In this document: positions 5,867-10,255 of the stretch, piece by piece | How the letters are laid out: every line of letters starts with the position of its first letter | How positions within the stretch are numbered: the stretch's first letter is position 1 | Source of the DNA: Candidatus Woesearchaeota archaeon | GTDB lineage: Archaea; Nanobdellota; Nanobdellia; Woesearchaeales; ARS49 | Assembly (NCBI GenBank): GCA_019323135.1 | Contig: JAHWHT010000036.1 | Coordinates: forward strand, 1 to 10,255 | Direction of reading: 5' to 3' | Length of the DNA stretch: 10,255 bases | Notes under the pieces: model-generated | What the model was told of the DNA's origin: nothing | Seen by the model: only the letters and a program-made list of their open reading frames with translations | Databases searched by the model: none | Made by a program: the position numbers and the translations under genes

Positions 5867-6250
5867 ATGGCTGAACATAAAAGCGTTGCATTGGTTATTT
5901 TAGGAGTTGTTGCTATTCTTGCAGTTGTTGGATTAGTTCTATTATTCACTAGGACAGGTACAACAGGCGGAATTGTTACAATGGCAGGATGCGATTCACC
6001 GGCAACACCGGTTCTTGCAGAACCAGGTGTTAATGATCAGTTCTTGGACATGTGGACAGAAGCAGGATACACTTGCTTGATTGCTCCTGGACAAGACGAA
6101 TACCGGATGAAAACATGGTGCTGCACACCACCTGCAGGTGTTCCAGTAGATCCACATTACGTTCCTGGAAATGCTCCAATTACGCCAATATCCTATGATT
6201 ATGCAAGACCGGGATATCCAGGCTACAGAGCTAATTGGGAAGGACAATAA
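5867..6250 (+). CDS. Small exported or membrane-anchored cysteine protein with TG-x-x-V motif
   Basis: A 127-residue protein. Residues 6-27 form one hydrophobic helix (VALVILGVVAILAVVGLVLL) next to a short polar start, so it is a signal anchor or signal peptide with the rest outside. Directly after it comes TGTTGGIVTMAGC, a variant of the TG-x-[AV]-V motif also found in the proteins at 6280 and 9320. The outer part has four cysteines (C42, C70, C85, C86), arranged as C...TC...WCC, the same order as in the protein at 9320, which suggests two disulfides or a metal site. The C-terminus is rich in Pro, Tyr and Gly (PGYPGYRANWEGQ). I do not recognise a function. Own promoter and strong ribosome site suggest good expression. 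Confidence 0.82.
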   Translation: MAEHKSVALVILGVVAILAVVGLVLLFTRTGTTGGIVTMAGCDSPATPVLAEPGVNDQFLDMWTEAGYTCLIAPGQDEYRMKTWCCTPPAGVPVDPHYVPGNAPITPISYDYARPGYPGYRANWEGQ

Positions 6251-6276
6251 TTTTTTTATTTTTCTTTTAATTTTTT
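6251..6276 (+). terminator. T-rich stretch between the two exported protein genes
   Basis: T7 at 6251-6257 and further T runs up to 6276 follow the stop at 6248-6250. They could terminate some transcripts; the next ATG at 6280 has no Shine-Dalgarno. Confidence 0.4.
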
Positions 6277-6279
6277 AAA

Positions 6280-6765
6280 ATGGCACGACATTCTGCGATA
6301 GTATTTTTTTTGGTTTCTTTAGTGGCTATTGCTGGCCTTTCTGTTTTTTTAGATAGTCAGTCAACTGGCAGAGTTGTTACGTTCAAGGACTGCGACAGGT
6401 ACACAAATCAGTTGGATTTAGTATTTGGTGAAACTATCTCTCGAGCACAGGGCAAGAAAGGCTACTCTAGTGCACCAGAGATTCGTATAAACCCTTGCAC
6501 AGGCATTACAGAGCAAGGCACCCTGCAGTTGTTTGTCCAATCCCGTCCTTTGTTTAGTTATGGTTATTTTGAGTGGGATTCTGGTTCTGTTTATGCGTTC
6601 CAAGGTTCTCCTAACAGCGGCAAGGGAAATATTCAGTATTGGTTCTGTCCTAATTCTGATCGTGCACGCGTTATAATGTATGATGTAGAAGTCTGTAACA
6701 CTTTTGACAATACCTTTGATTTCAAGGACTTTGTTATGCCTCGGCCTGATTTACTCTCTATCTAA
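6280..6765 (+). CDS. Exported or membrane-anchored cysteine protein with STGRVV motif
   Basis: A 161-residue protein with one N-terminal hydrophobic helix (about 5-24, SAIVFFLVSLVAIAGLSVFL), then STGRVVTFKDC, again the TG-x-x-V motif with a cysteine soon after. The outer part has four cysteines (C38, C73, C123, C139), many aromatic residues and a beta-rich look. The cysteine spacing differs from the proteins at 5867 and 9320 (no CC pair), so it shares the anchor region rather than the whole domain. The function is unknown. The ATG follows the previous stop by 29 bases without a Shine-Dalgarno, so co-transcription or weak initiation is possible. Its last 15 bases overlap the end of the regulator gene on the other strand. 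Confidence 0.75.
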   Translation: MARHSAIVFFLVSLVAIAGLSVFLDSQSTGRVVTFKDCDRYTNQLDLVFGETISRAQGKKGYSSAPEIRINPCTGITEQGTLQLFVQSRPLFSYGYFEWDSGSVYAFQGSPNSGKGNIQYWFCPNSDRARVIMYDVEVCNTFDNTFDFKDFVMPRPDLLSI

Positions 6766-7704
6766 TATTGTTCTTGCTATGTTGCTTATACTTGTTGTTC
6801 CTGTTTTTATGTTTTCTACCAGTTCTACTGTCTCTACTGCAGTTTTTTTTGTTATTACATTTTTACATTGATTGACTAGTTCTATTCTGTTTCTTGCCAC
6901 GTCGTCTGCAAGTTCTTTATTTTGAGAATGTAGAGCTTTCATGACTGCAGTATATTGTTTGTCAACATTAATCAGAATTGGTTTTATTGTCGTCAGTTCT
7001 TTTTTAGTTATCTTGCCTGCTAATTGGCACATGTGTTTTATGCTGTCTGCAAGATTTTCAAGATTCATTGAAAGATACCACGTCGGCAGTATGTCCTTTT
7101 TTTCTATTCCTATATCTTCTGCTAGCTGGCTGTCAGTTATTGCGCTTTTCAACAGTCTTGAAAGCAGAAAGTATAGTCGATTAACATCATAGTCTCGGAA
7201 TACTATTGTTTCATAATTGAATTTTTTATCCTCTATGCCGTCTGCTATGTCTTTTAGCATTGTTCTGACTATCATGTCCATTCTTTTGATGGTTTTTTCT
7301 ACAGATATCTCTTTTAGGTTTAATAGGTCTTTTGCTACTATGCTTTTTGCAGTTTGTTCTGATATTTCTAATGCTACAAAGTCGTGCAGCATTTTTCTTA
7401 TCTCTTTAACTTTTTTAGTTAGAGTATCCCCAAAAATAGTGATTGTGCCGTAATTATTTACATAGGCTGCAGTGATTTCTCTCTGTATTGTGTCTAGTTC
7501 TTTTTTGTCTATGTTGATTGTTATTTCTTTTTGTTTTATTTCCTGTTCAGATCCTAATTCTGGCCTTATCACTAGCTCTTTATCAGATTTCTCAAGTAGG
7601 TATACATTATGTCCTTTCTCAAGATTGTTCTTCTCAATCCATTTTTTTGGTAAAGAAACTGTGTGGCTGGCAGGTCCTGCCTTTACAAGTCTTCTAATAT
7701 GCAT
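6751..7704 (-). CDS. AbrB/SpoVT-domain plus PhoU-like regulator
   Basis: A 317-residue protein. Residues 1-48 look like a SpoVT/AbrB swapped-hairpin DNA-binding domain (RRLVKAGPASHTVSLPKKWI, then GHNVYLLEKSDKELVIRP). From about 110 to the end it is helical with repeated heptad-like stretches, fitting two PhoU-like three-helix repeats. Archaeal proteins with this AbrB-PhoU arrangement are annotated as phosphate uptake or PhoU-related regulators; that link to phosphate is by family only, since no pst transporter gene lies in the window. The start is supported by GAGGTGA four bases before the ATG and by a TATA box at 7761-7770. Its stop lies inside the gene at 6280, a 15-base tail-to-tail overlap. 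Confidence 0.85.
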   Translation of the reverse strand: MHIRRLVKAGPASHTVSLPKKWIEKNNLEKGHNVYLLEKSDKELVIRPELGSEQEIKQKEITINIDKKELDTIQREITAAYVNNYGTITIFGDTLTKKVKEIRKMLHDFVALEISEQTAKSIVAKDLLNLKEISVEKTIKRMDMIVRTMLKDIADGIEDKKFNYETIVFRDYDVNRLYFLLSRLLKSAITDSQLAEDIGIEKKDILPTWYLSMNLENLADSIKHMCQLAGKITKKELTTIKPILINVDKQYTAVMKALHSQNKELADDVARNRIELVNQCKNVITKKTAVETVELVENIKTGTTSISNIARTILDRE

Positions 7705-7723
7705 GAAATCACCTCATTTGTAA

Positions 7724-7789
7724 GTATTAAACGTATTAATAGTATAGTAAGTACGTTAGGTATATATAAATCTTACGACAATATAGTAA
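7724..7789 (-). promoter_or_regulatory. Promoter of the AbrB/PhoU gene with candidate operator repeats
   Basis: On the minus strand AGATTTATATATA (core 7761-7770) is a good TATA box placing transcription near 7740. It is bracketed by GTAAG (7747-7751) and its inverse CTTAC (7772-7776), by direct copies of TATAGTAA (7743-7750 and 7782-7789), and GTATTAA occurs twice (7724-7730, 7733-7739) near the expected start. AbrB-type proteins often control their own genes; binding here is a guess. The TATA core is nearly symmetric and could also fire to the right. Confidence 0.5.
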
Positions 7790-7792
7790 TTA

Positions 7793-8050
7793 AGATGACT
7801 AAAAGCTGAGGGCAGAGAACTGTGATGCACGGCGCAACTCACAGAATCTGTACACGGCCAAGGTTGAGCGCCAAAAACTCAAAAACGCTAAATGCCTTGT
7901 CCAATTACCCTTTTCATACTCATCACAGAGAGAAACAGTGGAGCTGTGTACAAATAAGTGAAAGGCAAAGAACGACACACACAAAATTTGGCAAAAAAAG
8001 ATATTAAATCCCAGCTAACACCGGAGCGGTCTATTGGCTAAACCGCTCCT
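7793..8050 (+). ncRNA. Candidate structured RNA or long 5' leader of unknown type
   Basis: This stretch has no convincing reading frame and is richer in G+C (about 46% over 7801-7980 by hand count) than the surrounding genes. It folds on paper into a closed form: AGCTG-A-GG (7804-7811) with CCCAGCT (8010-8016); GGCGCAAC (7831-7838) with GTT-GA-GCGCC (7863-7872) capped by ACAG/CTGT (7841-7851); TGCCTT (7893-7898) with AAGGCA (7962-7967) around CACAG/CTGTG (7924-7948). It ends with a perfect GC-rich hairpin and T6. A TATA element at 7761-7770 is placed to start it. I could not match it to SRP RNA, RNase P RNA, 5S rRNA or tRNA. It could be a free RNA or a leader of the DHH gene. Confidence 0.4.
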
Positions 8051-8063
8051 TCAAAAATTTTTT
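8023..8063 (+). terminator. Hairpin plus T6
   Basis: GGAGCGGT (8023-8030) pairs perfectly with ACCGCTCC (8042-8049) around an 11-base loop; T6 follows at 8058-8063. It would end a transcript from the region to its left. Confidence 0.55.
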
Positions 8064-8092
8064 AAGAAAATGACACTCACTCAACCCCCCTC

Positions 8093-8144
8093 GAAAAAAA
8101 GGCGCGTAATGGCGAATTCTTCCTTTTCACGCGCCTCTTTTTTT
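8093..8144 (+). terminator. Strong hairpin with A7 before and T7 after
   Basis: AGGCGCGT (8100-8107) pairs perfectly with ACGCGCCT (8129-8136). A7 lies just before (8094-8100) and T7 just after (8138-8144), the layout of a bidirectional intrinsic terminator. It stands about 80 bases ahead of the DHH gene, for which no clear TATA box is seen after it. The rest of 8145-8213 is pyrimidine-rich and holds nothing I can name. Confidence 0.65.
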
Positions 8145-8221
8145 CTTTACTCTTCCCCGCTTCTTTTCATTAATAGGCCTGCTTTTGTGGAGATTGTAGT
8201 CAGTCAGTTAAGCAGGAGAAA

Positions 8222-9313
8222 ATGAAATTCAAAAATCAGGCATTAATCAATCGGTTTAAGAAATTTATTACTTCTATAACCCCTCAAGATCGCGTTGCAG
8301 TTATTCATCACACAGATCCAGACGGTGTCTGTTCTGGTGTAATCATTTCAAAAGTGATTGAAAAAGTTCGCGGCAAAAAGATTAATTTGCGGATTAATCA
8401 ATATCACTCAGCACATCGGTTTCTTCCTGAAACAATAAAATTACTGAAAAGCAAAAAAATAAATAAAGTTATTACGACAGATCTCGCTACTGACGAAGAT
8501 CCTGCTGCAGTAAAGAAGATTGCTAAGTTTGCAGATATTCTTATAATAGATCATCATCCTGTCCTGCATAAATTTCCTGAAAAAAATGTAGTTGTTGTCA
8601 AGTCAGAATTGATATCAACTGCCAAAAAATATTGCGCTGCAAAAATGTGTTATGACTTAGGCAAGCAAGTCACAGACGTATCTGATTTGGATTGGATTGC
8701 AGTTGTAGGAAGCATAGGTGACATTGCAACAGAACCCTGGAAAAGATGGATGTCCTCTATTTTTAAGAAATACAAGCTTAAACTGAAAAAACAACTATTT
8801 GACACTCGATTTGGAGAGATAGCAAAGATTATCAGTTCAGCAGAGACAACTAATCCAAAAAATGTCAAAGAATGTTTCACTGTAATGTATTCTGCAAAAA
8901 GTTATCGTGATGCGCTTAAAGCAAAGTTGAAGCGTTTCAAGAAAAATATAGACATAGAATTGAATTATTATATCAAAAATTTAAATAAGCTTGCAGAAGT
9001 GGACAGCAGTCTTATTTATTATGAAATCAAACCTAAACGCAATATTAAATCTCCTCTAAGTACTATAATTGGTTTAAAATATCCTAAAAAAACCGTTTTT
9101 ATCGTAGATATTACAAAAAGTCCTATTCGGATTAGTGCGCGAAGCCAGGAAAAGAAAGTCAAAGTTAATGAAGTTTTGATAAAATCAATAAAAGGCATCA
9201 ATGGAGCACATGGCGGAGGTCACGCTGTTTCTTCTGCCGCAACAGTTCCAAAACAGCATTACAAAAAATTCAAAGAACGCTTATTCAATATTTTAAAAAA
9301 ACAAAGGAGGTGA
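8222..9313 (+). CDS. DHH/DHHA1-family phosphoesterase (RecJ/NrnA-like)
   Basis: A 363-residue phosphoesterase with both DHH and DHHA1 domains. The DHH motifs are HHTDPDGVCSG at 29-39 (D32, D34), TTDLATDED with D87, IIDHH at 108-112 and VGSIGDIA with D167, which form the two-metal site. The C-terminal DHHA1 motif GAHGGGHAVSSAA is near residue 335. All expected metal ligands are present. Family members hydrolyse phosphodiester bonds in short RNAs, single-stranded DNA, pAp or cyclic dinucleotides; the sequence does not tell which. The size fits the NrnA/RecJ-core type rather than full bacterial RecJ. AGGAG at 8214-8218 lies only three bases before the ATG. No TATA box is clear nearby, so it may depend on transcription from upstream. 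The gene at 9320 follows six bases after the stop. Confidence 0.87.
   Translation: MKFKNQALINRFKKFITSITPQDRVAVIHHTDPDGVCSGVIISKVIEKVRGKKINLRINQYHSAHRFLPETIKLLKSKKINKVITTDLATDEDPAAVKKIAKFADILIIDHHPVLHKFPEKNVVVVKSELISTAKKYCAAKMCYDLGKQVTDVSDLDWIAVVGSIGDIATEPWKRWMSSIFKKYKLKLKKQLFDTRFGEIAKIISSAETTNPKNVKECFTVMYSAKSYRDALKAKLKRFKKNIDIELNYYIKNLNKLAEVDSSLIYYEIKPKRNIKSPLSTIIGLKYPKKTVFIVDITKSPIRISARSQEKKVKVNEVLIKSIKGINGAHGGGHAVSSAATVPKQHYKKFKERLFNILKKQRR
9304..9313 (+). promoter_or_regulatory. Near-perfect ribosome binding site inside the end of the DHH gene
   Basis: AAGGAGGTGA overlaps the last two codons and the stop of the DHH gene and lies six bases before the ATG at 9320. The complementarity to the 16S tail is the best in the window, predicting efficient translation of the small exported protein. 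Confidence 0.75.
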
Positions 9314-9319
9314 AACAGA

Positions 9320-9583
9320 ATGGTAAAAAAGAAAATGTCAGATAAATTTTTATTGTCGTCTTTATTAGGTATAGTGGTACTTGTAGCATTAGTTGGATTA
9401 GTGACTACTATGCAAGGCGAAACAACAGGTAAAGCAGTTTACACATCTGTTCGAATATGCCCTGATGGATACGTTAGTTATGCAGCAGATTCACCAGTAT
9501 TAGCAGCAAAACTTAAGGCAGATCACACTTGCGTCAAGTCAGCATACCCTGGATGGTACTGCTGCGATACGTTTATGAATTGA
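9320..9583 (+). CDS. Small exported or membrane-anchored cysteine protein with TTGKAV motif
   Basis: An 87-residue protein: a basic start (MVKKKMSDK), one hydrophobic helix at about 11-29 (LLSSLLGIVVLVALVGLV), then GETTGKAVYTSVRIC. The outer part of about 45 residues has C47, C71, C81 and C82 in the same order as the protein at 5867: a first Cys, then TC[LV], then an aromatic followed by CC (here GWYCC, there TWCC). This shared pattern marks the two as relatives of an unnamed small secreted family. Two disulfides are plausible. Six bases separate it from the DHH gene and it is probably on the same mRNA; whether the two act together is unknown. Confidence 0.8.
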   Translation: MVKKKMSDKFLLSSLLGIVVLVALVGLVTTMQGETTGKAVYTSVRICPDGYVSYAADSPVLAAKLKADHTCVKSAYPGWYCCDTFMN

Positions 9584-9604
9584 GTCATAGTGTTTGTATC
9601 ACAT

Positions 9605-9625
9605 AAAACTATTTAAAATAGTTTT
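9605..9625 (+). promoter_or_regulatory. Palindromic TATA-type promoter of the GGDEF gene
   Basis: AAAACTATT (9605-9613) and AATAGTTTT (9617-9625) form a perfect inverted repeat around TAA. The core TATTTAAAAT is centred about 26 bases before the ATG at 9641 and no Shine-Dalgarno follows, so leaderless transcription fits. The palindrome could also be an operator or, as RNA, a hairpin ending the upstream transcript. Confidence 0.5.
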
Positions 9626-9640
9626 ATTCACATTATTTTT

Positions 9641-10255
9641 ATGGCTTATGAAGAACTACAGCTGAAGTTTTTAGACTTGCTGAACTCAGCAATGAACATT
9701 GATCAAGTACTTCAGCGTAGTTGTGATTTTTTTTACTCAGAGTTCCGTCTTTCAGACTGCTCCATAGTTTACAATGGCACAAAAAAGCGGCAGAACAATC
9801 CTTCTGCAGGTTTATTAGATGTAGAGTTATTTCTTGAAAAACAGGTTCTGGACTCTAATTCCTTCTTATTCATAAAAGACGCCAAGTCAGACATCAGTTT
9901 AGAGGATTGTCCTGGTGCTAAAGCAATAGAGCACCCGATTCTTGTTTTTCCTATCCAGCATGAGCAAAAAGCAGCAGGAGTCTGTTTTTTTTATTCTGGT
10001 TCTGATTTAAGACAGTATGTTGAGCTTGTCTCTTTACTGCTCTCTAAGATGTCTGTTGCAGCATCTAGAGCCAAGTATTTTGAGGATGCTCAGCACTGTG
10101 CAGTCACAGATTTATTGACTGGCCTCTACAACAAAGCGTATTTTACTGAAGCAATACAGCGAGAGATTTCTCGGGGAAAAACAAGTCAAGAACCTCTGTC
10201 TTTGATTATGTTTGATTTTGATAATTTCAAGGAGTTGAATGACACTAAAGGTCAT
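9641..10255 (+). CDS. GAF-like plus GGDEF protein, candidate diguanylate cyclase (3' end outside window)
   Basis: The frame is open from the ATG at 9641 to the right edge, 205 residues. Residues 1-145 look like a GAF-type sensor domain: an N-terminal helix (LKFLDLLNSAMNIDQVLQRS), central strands (HPILVFPI, AAGVCFFYSG) and a long closing helix into the next domain. From about 155 the sequence is a clear GGDEF start: DLLTGLYNKAYF at 157-168 and FDFDNFKELND at 191-201, with the metal-binding Asp at D192. The signature GGDEF loop lies beyond the window, so activity cannot be judged. GGDEF proteins make cyclic di-GMP and are common in bacteria but rare in archaea. No transmembrane helix is seen, so it is probably cytoplasmic. 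Confidence 0.88.
   Translation, partial: MAYEELQLKFLDLLNSAMNIDQVLQRSCDFFYSEFRLSDCSIVYNGTKKRQNNPSAGLLDVELFLEKQVLDSNSFLFIKDAKSDISLEDCPGAKAIEHPILVFPIQHEQKAAGVCFFYSGSDLRQYVELVSLLLSKMSVAASRAKYFEDAQHCAVTDLLTGLYNKAYFTEAIQREISRGKTSQEPLSLIMFDFDNFKELNDTKGH

Noticed and set aside
7799..7984. A 61-codon frame on the minus strand in the structured region
   Set aside because: No ribosome site or promoter, and its residue content (many Phe, Ser, Cys, Arg) is typical of a chance reading.
7793..8050. RNase P RNA, SRP RNA, 5S rRNA or tRNA in the structured region
   Set aside because: I could not find the conserved RNase P core, the SRP domain GGAAG/GGAGCA loops, 5S landmarks or a T-arm; a covariance search would settle it.
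8034..8225. A 63-codon frame overlapping the DHH start as ATGA
   Set aside because: It starts with TTG inside a hairpin loop, has no ribosome site, runs through the strong terminator hairpin and has no protein-like composition; the overlap looks accidental.

Overview
The window looks like a piece of an AT-rich archaeal chromosome, most likely from a DPANN lineage such as Woesearchaeota or Pacearchaeota. The reasons are archaeal-type HerA and Mre11 proteins, an archaeal operon of GTPase, DUF2073 and zinc-ribbon genes, a fused AbrB/PhoU regulator, TATA-box promoters (several placed about 26 bases before a start codon, as in leaderless genes) mixed with Shine-Dalgarno sites, and small exported proteins with a TG-x-x-V motif after the membrane helix. 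The lineage is an inference from these traits; no rRNA or ribosomal protein gene is present to confirm it.

Layout: (1) 1-329, the end of a membrane-anchored basic protein that runs in from the left. (2) 341-3129, minus strand, herA then mre11, the DNA-end resection pair, without nurA or rad50 beside them. (3) 3220-4008, divergent from herA, two very lysine-rich, probably DNA-binding proteins in the style of histone H1 tails; the second has a duplicated GYLYF...GDVSRAKMARG module. (4) 4119-5539, a tight operon of an Era-like GTPase, a DUF2073 protein and a four-cysteine zinc-ribbon protein. (5) 5513-5788, a 126/127-base tandem repeat that begins inside the end of the zinc-ribbon gene and rebuilds that gene end three times; each full unit contains inverted repeats and a T run. 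(6) 5867-6765, two small exported or membrane-anchored cysteine proteins. (7) 6751-7704, minus strand, AbrB/PhoU-type regulator overlapping the previous gene tail to tail. (8) 7705-8221, about 500 bases without a convincing gene, holding a TATA element, a comparatively GC-rich stretch that folds on paper into a closed multi-helix RNA, and two strong hairpins followed by T runs. (9) 8222-9583, a DHH/DHHA1 phosphoesterase followed at once by a third small exported cysteine protein. (10) 9641 to the right edge, the start of a GAF-like plus GGDEF protein, a candidate diguanylate cyclase, cut by the window.

The most unusual items are the gene-end-rebuilding repeat, the unexplained structured region ahead of the DHH gene, the family of TM-TGxxV-cysteine proteins, the GGDEF protein in an archaeal setting, and the tandem chromatin-like genes.
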